Shown: piece by piece, positions 37,915 to 46,267 of the stretch
Layout: each line of letters opens with the position of its first letter
Position numbering within the stretch: position 1 is the stretch's first letter
Assembly: GCF_000012945.1 (NCBI RefSeq)
Contig: NC_007511.1
Location: 2,108,001 to 2,172,000, forward strand
Source of the DNA: Burkholderia lata
GTDB lineage: Bacteria; Pseudomonadota; Gammaproteobacteria; Burkholderiales; Burkholderiaceae
Direction of reading: 5' to 3'
DNA length: 64,000 bases
Made by a program: the position numbers and the translations under genes
The notes under the pieces: model-generated
Databases searched by the model: none
What the model saw: only the letters and a program-made list of their open reading frames with translations
Told to the model about the DNA's origin: nothing

Positions 37915-39102
37915 ATGAAAGCACCCGTCAACCGCTATGCAATCCTCATTTTATCGGCCGCGTCGCTCGGCACGACCGCCGCGCACGCACAGAGCAGCGT
38001 GACGCTGTACGGCGTCGTCGACGATTCGCTCGCGTACGTGAACAACCAGCAGGGCCATTCGAACCTCTACATGCGCGACGGCAACCTGTATGCGTCGAAG
38101 TTCGGGCTGCGCGGCGACGAGGATCTCGGCGGCGGCACGCATGCGATCTTCGACCTGCAGTCCGGCTTCAACCTGAACAACGGTGCGCAATCCGCCGCCG
38201 GCCTGATCTTCAATCGCCAGGCGTTCGTCGGCCTGCGCAACGATCACTACGGCACGATGACGGCCGGCCGCCAGTACACGCCCTACTTCCTGTTCGTCGG
38301 CCCGTACGCGTCGAGCAGCTGGCTGACAGGCGCGACGGGCGCGCATCCGGGCGACATCGACGGCCTCGACACGACGACCCGCGTGAACAACTCGGTCACC
38401 TATACGTCGCCGACCTTCGCCGGGCTGACCGCGAGCGCGATGTACGCATTCGGCGGCATTGCGGGCGCGACCGGCAAGGGCAACACGTTCAGCGCCGCGC
38501 TGCGTTATGCGAACGGGCCGATCGGCGTCGCGGCCGGCTATCTGCGCATCAACAGCTCGGGCTCGTCGGCCGGCTTCCTGAATCCGGCGACTGCCGCGTC
38601 GGGCAGCTTCGCGGTGTCCGTGCTGAACCAGGGCTACCTCACCGCGAAGGCCGTCGAGCAGGTCGCGGCGGCCGGCAACTACACGCTCGGCGACCTGACG
38701 GTGGGTCTCAACTATTCGAACGTGAAGTACCTGCCCGGCAACGGCTCCGCGTTCACGGACACGGCCGTGTTCAACACCTACGGCGCGCTCGCCGCGTACC
38801 GCTTCACGCCGGTGTTCTCGGTGGCCGGCGCGTTCGCGTACACGCTCGCGTCGAAGGCGAACGGCGTCAACAGTGCGGCGCGCTACCAGCAGTATTCGCT
38901 GAAGGAGTCGTACAGCCTGTCGAAGCGCACGACGCTCTATGCGCTGCAGGCGTACACGCATTCGAGCGGGCAGACGCTCGGTGCGCAAGGCGCCGGCCAC
39001 GTGATCGATGCGGCACCGATCGTCGGCGATTCTCAGCAGCTCACGCCGTCGACGACGCACGGCCAGTTCGTCGGCATGGCCGGCATCGCCGTCACGTTCT
39101 GA
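37915..39102 (+). CDS. Gram-negative trimeric porin
   Basis: A 395-residue outer-membrane porin of the Burkholderia/Neisseria type. The signal peptide (AILILSAASLGTTAAHA) precedes QSSVTLYGVVDDSLAYVNN, the standard mature start. Motifs SKFGLRGDEDLGGGTHAIFDLQSGFN, GRQYTP and RVNNSVTYTSP are typical, as is the terminal Phe (GIAVTF) needed for barrel assembly. It is third in the MFS-GH31-porin set, about 100 bp after the glycosidase, and could admit the same glycoside. Confidence 0.93.
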   Translation: MKAPVNRYAILILSAASLGTTAAHAQSSVTLYGVVDDSLAYVNNQQGHSNLYMRDGNLYASKFGLRGDEDLGGGTHAIFDLQSGFNLNNGAQSAAGLIFNRQAFVGLRNDHYGTMTAGRQYTPYFLFVGPYASSSWLTGATGAHPGDIDGLDTTTRVNNSVTYTSPTFAGLTASAMYAFGGIAGATGKGNTFSAALRYANGPIGVAAGYLRINSSGSSAGFLNPATAASGSFAVSVLNQGYLTAKAVEQVAAAGNYTLGDLTVGLNYSNVKYLPGNGSAFTDTAVFNTYGALAAYRFTPVFSVAGAFAYTLASKANGVNSAARYQQYSLKESYSLSKRTTLYALQAYTHSSGQTLGAQGAGHVIDAAPIVGDSQQLTPSTTHGQFVGMAGIAVTF

Positions 39103-39139
39103 ACCCGCGCGGCAGCGCCTTCGCCGCGCTCGCCCTTAC

Positions 39140-39183
39140 CCCGGACGACACGCATTTCTCGCACTCCACGCGTGCCGTCCGGG
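39140..39183 (+). other. long hairpin downstream of the porin gene
   Basis: An 8-bp stem, one mismatch and a further 5-bp stem (39140-39153 with 39170-39183) with a 16-nt loop lie 37 bp after the porin stop. No U-tract follows, so it may be a processing or stabilising structure rather than a terminator. Nothing else is seen in the gap 39103-39420. Confidence 0.5.
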
Positions 39184-39420
39184 CGCCCGATACACGTCCG
39201 CCACCGCGTTTTCAGCGCCCTGTCAGCCCGCCGGGCGAACCCCACGGGTTTTCTCGATCCCCTCAATACCTTACAATTCGTCAGGCTTTCCCTTCTGCAT
39301 GCCCCCTTCTTGCAGTCCTGACACCGCGGTACACTCGACGCACGCCGTATCAGGGTCCGACGCGTGACGTACGCGCCGGGCGGCGTCGCGCCTCGTTGCG
39401 CCCACAACTGGATGCCCGCC

Positions 39421-41442
39421 ATGCCAGATTCCCGTCCCTTGCCCCGCACGACATTCAAGCCGCAGGTCGTCCTGCCCGCGCTCGCGGTCATCGGTGCGCT
39501 GCTCGTCGTGTGCGCGTTGCGCCCGAGCGAAGCCGGCGCGCTGTTCTCCGCCGGCCAGCAATGGGTCATCGCGCGCTTCGACTGGTTCTACGTGCTCGCC
39601 GTCACCGGCTTCCTCGTGTTTCTCGTGCTGATCGCCGCGAGCGACTTCGGCAACATTCGACTCGGCCCCGACGATGCCGAACCCGAATTCAGCTTCGTAT
39701 CGTGGACAGCGATGCTGTTCGCAGCCGGCATGGGCATCGGCCTCATGTATTTCGGCGTCGGCGAGCCGATGCAGCATTTCCTGAAACCGCCGACCGTCGA
39801 CCCCGGCACGCCAGCCGCCGCGCGCGAGGCGATGCTGATGACGTTCTTCCATTGGGGCTTCCATGCGTGGGCGATCTACGGGCTGATGGGGCTCGTGCTC
39901 GCGTATTTCGGCTTCCGCTACAACCTGCCGCTGACGCTGCGCTCCGGGCTGTATCCGGTGCTGCGCGAGCGCATCAACGGCTGGATCGGCCACACGGTCG
40001 ACGCGTTCGCGCTGGTCGGCACGGTCGCCGGCATCGCGACGACGCTCGGCTACGGCGTGATGCAGCTGAGCGCGGGCCTGCATACCGTCGCCGGCTGGGA
40101 TACCGGCAGCAACCTGTTTCGCATCGGGCTCGTCGCGGTCGTCGTGATCCTCGCGGGCGTATCGGCCGCGACCGGCCTCGACAAGGGCGTGCGACGGTTG
40201 TCCGAGCTGAACCTGCTGCTGGCGTTCCTGCTGCTCGCGTTCGTGGTCGTCGCGGGCCCGACGGCCTTCCTGCTGCGCGCGCTCGGCGACAACATCGGCC
40301 AGTACCTGTCGAGCCTTATCGACCTGTCGTTCCGCACGTACGCATACGCACCGCCGCGAGAGGAAGGCTGGTTCGGCGGCTGGACGATCCTCTACTGGGC
40401 ATGGTGGGTGTCGTGGTCGCCGTTCGTCGGCATGTTCATCGCGCGCATCTCGCGCGGCCGCACGATTCGCCAGTTCGTGATCGGCGTGCTGCTCGTGCCG
40501 ACCGCGTTCAACCTCGTATGGATGACCGTGTTCGGCAACAGCGCGATCTGGCTCGATACCCACGGCGCGGCCGGCGCGCTCGCGCAGACGGCCACCAATG
40601 TCGACGCACTGCTGTTCCGCTTCTTCGACTTCCTGCCGATGCCGCAACTGCTGTCGATCGTTGCGATCGTGCTGATCGCGGTGTTCTTCGTCACGTCCGC
40701 GGATTCGGGCGCATTCGTGATCGACCAGATCGCGACGCGCGGCAACGCGCACTCGCCCGTGTGGCAACGGCTGTTCTGGGCCGCGCTGCTCGGCGTGACG
40801 GCCGCGGTGTTGCTCGTCGCAGGCGGGCTCGGCGCGTTGCAGGCGATGACGCTGATCGCCGCGCTGCCGGTCGCGATCATCATGATCGCGCTCTGCTACG
40901 GGCTGTGGCGCGGGCTCGCGGCCGACCGCGTGCACTATTCGCAGGACGTCGCGCCCGCGACGAGCTTCTGGACCGGCCAGCACTGGCGCCACCGCCTGAC
41001 CCACATCCTGCGGCAGACGACCGAAGCCGAAGCGCGCCAGTTCGTCGCCGAGACGGTCGAGCCCGCGTTGCGCAAAGTCGCCGACGAGCTGCGCGCGAGC
41101 GGTGTCGATGCAAACGTGCAGCGCGACAGCGACGATGCCGTACGGCTCACCGTGCCGACCGCCGACCACCGCGATTTCGTATACGGCGTGCGCGTGACCG
41201 TGAAATCCGCCGCTGCGTTCCTGGTGCGCGAGGCGGCCGAGCCGGAAGCGGAACGGGCACACGTGTACGGGATCGTGACGTTCTTCGAGGACGGGCGACT
41301 CGGCTACGACGTCGAATACCTGCGCGGCGACGAAGTGATTGCCGACGTGCTGCGCCAGTACGAACGCTACGTGTCGCTCGCGGCCGACAAGCGCACGCAT
41401 CTGCTGAGCCGCGCGCCGGGGCACGCGACGGAGGCCGAATGA
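39421..41442 (+). CDS. betT: BCCT-family choline/betaine transporter
   Basis: A 673-residue inner-membrane osmolyte transporter of the BCCT family, close to E. coli BetT (677). The BCCT motifs are clear: GMGIGLMYFGVGEPMQHF and the Trp-rich segment WTILYWAWWVSWSPFVGMFI. The C-terminal tail of about 170 residues is a cytoplasmic osmosensing domain as in BetT-like members. The start at 39421 is preferred; ATGs at 39412 and 39364 are in frame and none has a strong SD. It probably takes up choline or another quaternary amine. Confidence 0.9.
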   Translation: MPDSRPLPRTTFKPQVVLPALAVIGALLVVCALRPSEAGALFSAGQQWVIARFDWFYVLAVTGFLVFLVLIAASDFGNIRLGPDDAEPEFSFVSWTAMLFAAGMGIGLMYFGVGEPMQHFLKPPTVDPGTPAAAREAMLMTFFHWGFHAWAIYGLMGLVLAYFGFRYNLPLTLRSGLYPVLRERINGWIGHTVDAFALVGTVAGIATTLGYGVMQLSAGLHTVAGWDTGSNLFRIGLVAVVVILAGVSAATGLDKGVRRLSELNLLLAFLLLAFVVVAGPTAFLLRALGDNIGQYLSSLIDLSFRTYAYAPPREEGWFGGWTILYWAWWVSWSPFVGMFIARISRGRTIRQFVIGVLLVPTAFNLVWMTVFGNSAIWLDTHGAAGALAQTATNVDALLFRFFDFLPMPQLLSIVAIVLIAVFFVTSADSGAFVIDQIATRGNAHSPVWQRLFWAALLGVTAAVLLVAGGLGALQAMTLIAALPVAIIMIALCYGLWRGLAADRVHYSQDVAPATSFWTGQHWRHRLTHILRQTTEAEARQFVAETVEPALRKVADELRASGVDANVQRDSDDAVRLTVPTADHRDFVYGVRVTVKSAAAFLVREAAEPEAERAHVYGIVTFFEDGRLGYDVEYLRGDEVIADVLRQYERYVSLAADKRTHLLSRAPGHATEAE

Positions 41443-41494
41443 ATCCCGCCTTTGGTGTGCCGGGGCGACCCGCTACGCGCGACGGAGCCGCACG

Positions 41495-41806
41495 ATGACC
41501 GGGCTCCTGCAAAGCCGCGCGTCCGATGTCATCGCGCTCGGCACGCTCGCCCTGCTCTACCTTGGCGGCGCCGGCATCGCGCTGTGGCGAATCCGGGCCG
41601 CGGCGCCGCGCGGCAAGGTCTACTGGATCGTCTGCGCGGCGCTGCTCGCCGGCGGCGCCATCGCGATGGGCATCAACCTGTCGCCGATGCCGGACACCGG
41701 GGACATGCCGCCCGGGTTTGCGCTCGGCGTCGAAGCCGTCCTGCTCGGTCTCGCGTTGGTCGCCGGCGGTTGCGCGTGGCTGATGCTGCGCGCGCGGCGA
41801 CGCTGA
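41495..41806 (+). CDS. small three-helix membrane protein
   Basis: A 103-residue protein with about three hydrophobic segments (ALGTLALLYLGGAGIALW, VYWIVCAALLAGGAIAMGI, LGVEAVLLGLALVAGGCAWL) and basic ends. GGAG precedes the start. It lies 52 bp after betT on the same strand and may be co-transcribed. The family is not recognised; codon use and membrane pattern support a real gene. Confidence 0.65.
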   Translation: MTGLLQSRASDVIALGTLALLYLGGAGIALWRIRAAAPRGKVYWIVCAALLAGGAIAMGINLSPMPDTGDMPPGFALGVEAVLLGLALVAGGCAWLMLRARRR

Positions 41807-41905
41807 CGCGCGTTCGTCACGCGGCCCGGCTTCGTCCCGCGCGAACGACCACGCGCGGGGCGAACCGGCCGCCCCTTCCTTGATCCGCCTCTGTACCGCG
41901 ACGCG

Positions 41906-42754
41906 TTACACGGACGGTGCGCGTGCCGTCACGAGCCAGCATGCTGCGTCGAAGCGCACCGCCGCGCCGTCGATGTAAGGCGCGAACGCGGCACGCATCG
42001 TGTCGACCACGCGCCGCCGGGTCGCCTCGTCCACCTCCAGCAACGCAAGCCCGACCGGGCCCAGCCGCGTGATGTAGTCGTCCAGCGCAGGCTCCGGCAG
42101 CGCGCACGCCAGATCGACCGGCTCGATCGCGATGTCCGCCCAGCCACTATTCGACAGCACCGACGCGATCCGCTGCCGGTCCCCGAACCCGAACTGCCCC
42201 GGCGCGCCAGGCCGCCGCGCGGGCAGGTTCGGCAACAACGGCGCGGCGGCTTGCTCGGCGATCGTCATGAACGGATTGTCGGCCGCGCCGCGCCACGCGA
42301 CGAACCGCATCCGCGCATCCGGCCGCGCCGCACGCCGCAGATTCGCAAAAGCCCGAACCGGATCGTCGAAGAACATCACGCCGAGGCGCGACACGATCAG
42401 GTCGACGCTCGCGGGCTCGAACGCGTGCGTCTGCACATCCGCGCACACGAAGCGGACGGGAACGCTGCTTCGTTCGGCACGCGCCTGTGCGGCGTCGATC
42501 ATCCGGGCCGAGATATCGATACCCGTGCATTGCACGTCCGCACCGAGCCGCCGCGCGATCGCGAGCGTGACGGCGCCCGTGCCGCAGCCGACGTCGAGCA
42601 CGCTGCGCGCGGACGACGGGGCCGCCGCATCCACGAGCAACTTCTCCAGCGGTTCGAACATCCGGTCGATTGGCGCTTGAGTATCGACCCACGCGCGCCC
42701 CGACGGGCCGTTCCATAGCGCGGATTGTTCATCATTGGGCCGGCTGGTTTCCAT
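41906..42754 (-). CDS. SAM-dependent class I methyltransferase
   Basis: A 282-residue methyltransferase with motif I VLDVGCGTGAVTLAIARRLG (about residues 50-69), the ribose-binding acid in CTGIDISARMI and a VDLIVSRLGVMFFDDP motif IV of the UbiE/ubiquinone-type group. The start at 42754 has GGGGAA upstream; the longer frame from 42793 overlaps the divergent leader. The acceptor is unknown. It is divergent from the phosphoesterase gene. Confidence 0.88.
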   Translation of the reverse strand: METSRPNDEQSALWNGPSGRAWVDTQAPIDRMFEPLEKLLVDAAAPSSARSVLDVGCGTGAVTLAIARRLGADVQCTGIDISARMIDAAQARAERSSVPVRFVCADVQTHAFEPASVDLIVSRLGVMFFDDPVRAFANLRRAARPDARMRFVAWRGAADNPFMTIAEQAAAPLLPNLPARRPGAPGQFGFGDRQRIASVLSNSGWADIAIEPVDLACALPEPALDDYITRLGPVGLALLEVDEATRRRVVDTMRAAFAPYIDGAAVRFDAACWLVTARAPSV

Positions 42755-42896
42755 CGTCGATTCCCCTTCTGGTTCGTTGATCGTGCCTCGCACTGTGCTG
42801 CTTCAAGCCGGCTTGAGGTCAAGGCCCTCCGGCCGCGACCTGCTGCTGCAATATCGACGCCCGGCCAGCATGCAAGCCCCCTGTCGCACCCCGTTT

Positions 42897-42914
42897 TTTT
42901 CACATTTCTTACAT
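42897..42914 (+). promoter_or_regulatory. possible Pho box upstream of the phosphoesterase
   Basis: TTTTCAC-ATTT-CTTACAT has the 7-4-7 layout of a PhoB box (CTGTCAT repeats) with 4 and 5 of 7 matches. It lies 42 bp before the phosphoesterase start. The match is weak; the downstream gene product is what makes phosphate control plausible. Confidence 0.3.
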
Positions 42915-42955
42915 TCGCGTTGCGTATCGTTGACGACTTTCCTACGGTGCCTCCC

Positions 42956-44419
42956 ATGCGACGACTCCTCACGCGCGCGCTGCTCGTGCGCTGCGCTCCC
43001 CTTGTTGCCCTCGCCGCGCTGTCCGCGTGCTCGAACCACATCGATTCGCCGGCCGATCCGGCGAGTGCGTCGGTCAACGTCCAGGCGGCATGGGTCGAGA
43101 TCGGCGAGTCGAACCAGGCGATTGCACGCGTGATCACGAACTACACGCCCGCGTCGGCCAGCGATCCGCTGTGCCCGCAACTGACCGTCGACGGCAAGCT
43201 GTCGCGCATGTCGCTGCGCACGGGCGCCGCGACCATCGCCCAGCGGCCGACCGCCAGCGACCCGTCCGATTCGAAGCCGTCGAGCTTCCCGGTGTCCGTC
43301 TGCGAGATGACGCTGCCGGCCGGCGCGCAGGCGGCAAGCGTCGCGGGCCGCACGCTGCCGCTGCCGAAGGCGCAGCCGCAACGCATCGCGATCATCGCCG
43401 ACACCGGCTGCCGCATGAAGAAAGCCGACAACGCGTGGCAGGCGTGCAACGACGCGTCGGTCTGGCCGCTCGACACGATCGCGGCCAGCGTCGCGAAACT
43501 GTCGCCCGATCTCGTGATGCACATCGGCGACTACCACTATCGCGAGAACGCGTGCCCGCCGGACATCGCCGGCTGCAAGGACAGCCCGTGGGGCTATGGC
43601 TGGGATACGTGGCAGGCCGACCTGTTCCGCCCGGCCGCCCCGCTGCTCGCGAAGGCACCGTGGGTCGTCGTGCGCGGCAACCATGAGGAATGTGCGCGCG
43701 CGGGCCAGGGCTGGTTCCGCTTCCTCGATCCGCGCCCGTATTCGGCCGCGCGCTCGTGTGACGATCCGGCCAACGACAACAACGCGAACTATTCGGAACC
43801 CTATGCGGTGTCGCTCGGCGGCGGCTCGCAGGTGATCGTGTTCGACACCGCGAAGGTCGGCCGCACGCCGCTGAAGACGACCGACGCGCAATTCGGCATC
43901 TACCAGAAGCAGTTCCAGACGGTCGCCGCGCTCGCGTCGAAGGCCGGCATGACGACGACGATCTTCACGAACCACCATCCGATCCTCGCGTTCGCGCCGA
44001 TCGCCGGCAGCACGCCCGCGCCGGGCAACCTCGCGCTGCAATCGGTGATGTCGAGCCTCAACGCGCAGGCGTACTACCCGCCCGGCGTGCACGTCGCGCT
44101 GCACGGGCACGTGCACGACTTCCAGGCGATCAACTTCTCGTCCGGGCATCCGGCGACGATCGTGTCCGGTAACGGCGGCGACAATCTCGACGTCGCGCTG
44201 CCCGACCCGTTCCCGGCCGGCCTGACGCCCGCACCGGGCGCCGTGATCGAGCGGCTGTCGCACAACAACAGCTTCGGCTTCCTGATCATGGAACGCCGCG
44301 CCGCCCCGGCGACCGGCTGGGTGTTCCACGCGTACTCGGCGGCCGGCAAGCTGCTCGCGTCGTGCAACCAGTCGGGCACGACGCTCGCCTGCGACAAGAC
44401 GGGGTTCATTGCGCCGTGA
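42956..44419 (+). CDS. metallophosphoesterase lipoprotein
   Basis: A 487-residue exported metallophosphoesterase. A lipobox LSAC with C25 ends the signal peptide, so the mature protein is probably anchored to a membrane facing the periplasm. The calcineurin-type metal motifs are in order: IADTGC, HIGDYHYREN, VRGNHEEC, TNHHPIL and LHGHVHDF. Its stop codon overlaps the start of the di-haem peroxidase (GTGA at 44416-44419). Substrate may be a phosphomonoester or cyclic nucleotide. Confidence 0.88.
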   Translation: MRRLLTRALLVRCAPLVALAALSACSNHIDSPADPASASVNVQAAWVEIGESNQAIARVITNYTPASASDPLCPQLTVDGKLSRMSLRTGAATIAQRPTASDPSDSKPSSFPVSVCEMTLPAGAQAASVAGRTLPLPKAQPQRIAIIADTGCRMKKADNAWQACNDASVWPLDTIAASVAKLSPDLVMHIGDYHYRENACPPDIAGCKDSPWGYGWDTWQADLFRPAAPLLAKAPWVVVRGNHEECARAGQGWFRFLDPRPYSAARSCDDPANDNNANYSEPYAVSLGGGSQVIVFDTAKVGRTPLKTTDAQFGIYQKQFQTVAALASKAGMTTTIFTNHHPILAFAPIAGSTPAPGNLALQSVMSSLNAQAYYPPGVHVALHGHVHDFQAINFSSGHPATIVSGNGGDNLDVALPDPFPAGLTPAPGAVIERLSHNNSFGFLIMERRAAPATGWVFHAYSAAGKLLASCNQSGTTLACDKTGFIAP

Positions 44420-45813
44420 GTGAAGGAGTTCGATGTGACGGCCGTGATGCAGGCGGCCTGCAAACGCTGCGCGCGCTGGCCACGGCGGCCGTGCTCGCCG
44501 GCCTGGCGCTCGCCGCTCACGCCGCGCCGGCCGAAACGGTCCTGCTTCCCGGTGCGCCGCCTTCGCGAGTCGTCGACACGATCGGCAACGGCACGCCGCA
44601 GGTGACGGGCAAGATCGATGCGGCCACCGCACGCTTCGCACCCGATCCGACGCTCGTCGCACTCGGCCGCCGGATCTTCTTCGACCCGCGGTTGTCCGAG
44701 CCGCGCGGCATGTCGTGCGCGGGCTGCCACGACGCCGGCCGCGCGTTCGCGCCGACGCTGTCGGCCGCTTCGCTCGCGGGGCCGGGCGTGCCAGAAGGCA
44801 GCCGGCCCGGACGCTTCAGCCAGCGCAACGCCCCGTCGCTGCTCTATGTGCGCTACGTGCCGCGCCGCCACTTCTACCAGGACGACGATGCGCCCGCACC
44901 GTCGCCGTTCGGTGGCCTGTTCAGCGACGGCCGCGCGGATACGCTCGCCGAGCAGATCCGCGGGCCGCTGTTCGATCCGAACGAGATGAACAACCGGTCG
45001 CCGGCCGCGCTGCTGCGCAAGGTCGACGCGACCGAGCTCGCGCCTGATCTCGCCGCGCGCTTCGGCGCGCCGGTGCGGCGCGATCCCGAGCAACTGGTGC
45101 GTGCGATGGGCCTGGCCGTCGAGGCCTATCTGCAGAGCGACGAGATGGCGCCGTTCACGTCGCGCTTCGACGCGTTCCTGCGCACGCGCAAGCCGCTCGC
45201 GCCGGCCGAGATGCGCGGCCTCGCGCTGTTCCGGAATCCCGACAAGGGCAACTGCATGAGCTGCCATACGCTGTCGGAGACGTCGAGCCGCCCGGAGCGT
45301 TCGCTCTTTACCGATTTCGGCTACGACGCGATCGCAGTGCCGCGCAACCGCGCGCTGCCGGCGAACCGCGATCCGCGCCATTTCGACAACGGACTGTGCG
45401 ACACCGCACGGCGGCTGCGCTGGCCCGAGCCGACGCAATGGTGCGGCTACCTGCGCACGCCGGGGCTGCGCAACGTCGCGGTCAAGCAGACCTTCATGCA
45501 CAACGGCGTGTTCACGACGCTGCGCGACGCGGTCGCGTTCTACAACACGCGCTCGACCGACCCGGGCTTCTGGTATCACGGGGCCAGAACGTTCGACGAC
45601 GTGCCGGCCGCCTATCGCGGCAACATCAACGTCAACTCGACGCCGATGAACCGCCGGCCCGGCACGCCGCCCGCGCTGACCGACGCGGAAATCGACGACA
45701 TCGTCGCGTTCCTCGGCACGCTGACGGACGCGCGCTATACGAAGGTTGCCGCCCCCGTGGCGCCCGCGGCCCCTGCTGGCCGGATCACGCGAACCGCCGT
45801 GCCGGCCCGCTGA
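44416..45813 (+). CDS. di-haem cytochrome c peroxidase (MauG/CcpA family)
   Basis: A 465-residue periplasmic protein with two CxxCH haem c sites: CAGCH in the N-terminal domain and CMSCH in the C-terminal domain, separated by the usual distance. A signal peptide (LRALATAAVLAGLALAAHA) supports export. The start is taken as GTG at 44416, overlapping the phosphoesterase stop; an ATG closer to the SD GAAGGAG at 44422 is out of frame. It could reduce hydrogen peroxide or, like MauG, oxidise a protein partner. Co-translation with the phosphoesterase suggests a joint periplasmic role that is not known. Confidence 0.86.
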   Translation: MSEGVRCDGRDAGGLQTLRALATAAVLAGLALAAHAAPAETVLLPGAPPSRVVDTIGNGTPQVTGKIDAATARFAPDPTLVALGRRIFFDPRLSEPRGMSCAGCHDAGRAFAPTLSAASLAGPGVPEGSRPGRFSQRNAPSLLYVRYVPRRHFYQDDDAPAPSPFGGLFSDGRADTLAEQIRGPLFDPNEMNNRSPAALLRKVDATELAPDLAARFGAPVRRDPEQLVRAMGLAVEAYLQSDEMAPFTSRFDAFLRTRKPLAPAEMRGLALFRNPDKGNCMSCHTLSETSSRPERSLFTDFGYDAIAVPRNRALPANRDPRHFDNGLCDTARRLRWPEPTQWCGYLRTPGLRNVAVKQTFMHNGVFTTLRDAVAFYNTRSTDPGFWYHGARTFDDVPAAYRGNINVNSTPMNRRPGTPPALTDAEIDDIVAFLGTLTDARYTKVAAPVAPAAPAGRITRTAVPAR

Positions 45814-45847
45814 CCCTGGCCGAACGGCCAGCCTCACGCGCACCCGC

Positions 45848-45901
45848 TTGCGGCCGCCGCAAACACTGGTTATATTTACAGTACTGTATTTATGAACAGT
45901 G
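45848..45901 (+). promoter_or_regulatory. LexA-controlled promoter
   Basis: TTGCGG (45848-45853), 17-nt spacer, TATATT (45871-45876). A LexA box taCTGTatttatgaACAGtg (45882-45901) covers the expected transcription start. CTGT-N8-ACAG is the SOS box of beta- and gamma-proteobacteria, and the AT-rich core fits. The palindrome TACAGTACTGTA (45877-45888) overlaps its left half. Confidence 0.8.
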
Positions 45902-45910
45902 AGGTGCGCG

Positions 45911-46186
45911 ATGGAACATCTGGTCCGTATCGTCAACGAAGCCGATCGCCAAGTGCTGGCGTGGCTCCGCGCCCAGGTCGGCGATGCCCGCGTCGAGCGC
46001 GCGGCTCGCCAGCTCGGGCATACGCGCAAGCCCTTCCCGTCCGCCGTCTGCCGGTATTTGGGCATGAGCGCACCGGCCACGCTGCGCCAGGCCGAACGGC
46101 CGCGCGCCGCACGCGATTTCTCGGTCGGCGATCGTTACCTGTCGCTGATCCGCCAGCACCTCGCCACGCATTCGGCCAGCCGATGA
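45911..46186 (+). CDS. small protein under SOS (LexA) control, unknown function
   Basis: A 91-residue basic protein, MEHLVRIVNEADRQVLAW at its start, with a helical N-terminal half and a C-terminal helix (GDRYLSLIRQHLATH). No signal peptide, membrane segment or known motif is seen. AGGTG precedes the ATG at 45911 by about 6 nt; the in-frame ATG at 45899 sits inside the LexA box and is not favoured. It stands alone after the peroxidase gene and converges on a MocR gene. The promoter suggests production after DNA damage. It is not a recognised SOS protein such as SulA or DinI. Confidence 0.75.
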   Translation: MEHLVRIVNEADRQVLAWLRAQVGDARVERAARQLGHTRKPFPSAVCRYLGMSAPATLRQAERPRAARDFSVGDRYLSLIRQHLATHSASR

Positions 46187-46267
46187 AATGGCGGCGGCTT
46201 GCCGCGTCGGTGGCTCGGAAAACCGGTGGGCTTGAGCATTCGCTGGCCCGACCGGCCGACACCGCGC

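Noticed and set aside
44420..44605. Alternative start with a frameshift for the di-haem peroxidase (KEFDVTAVMQ frame)
   Set aside because: The GTG at 44416 gives an intact frame with a normal signal peptide, so no frameshift is needed.
44074..46080. Minus-strand frame across the peroxidase gene and the LexA promoter
   Set aside because: Antisense to a gene with two CxxCH motifs; no ribosome binding site and no recognisable domain.
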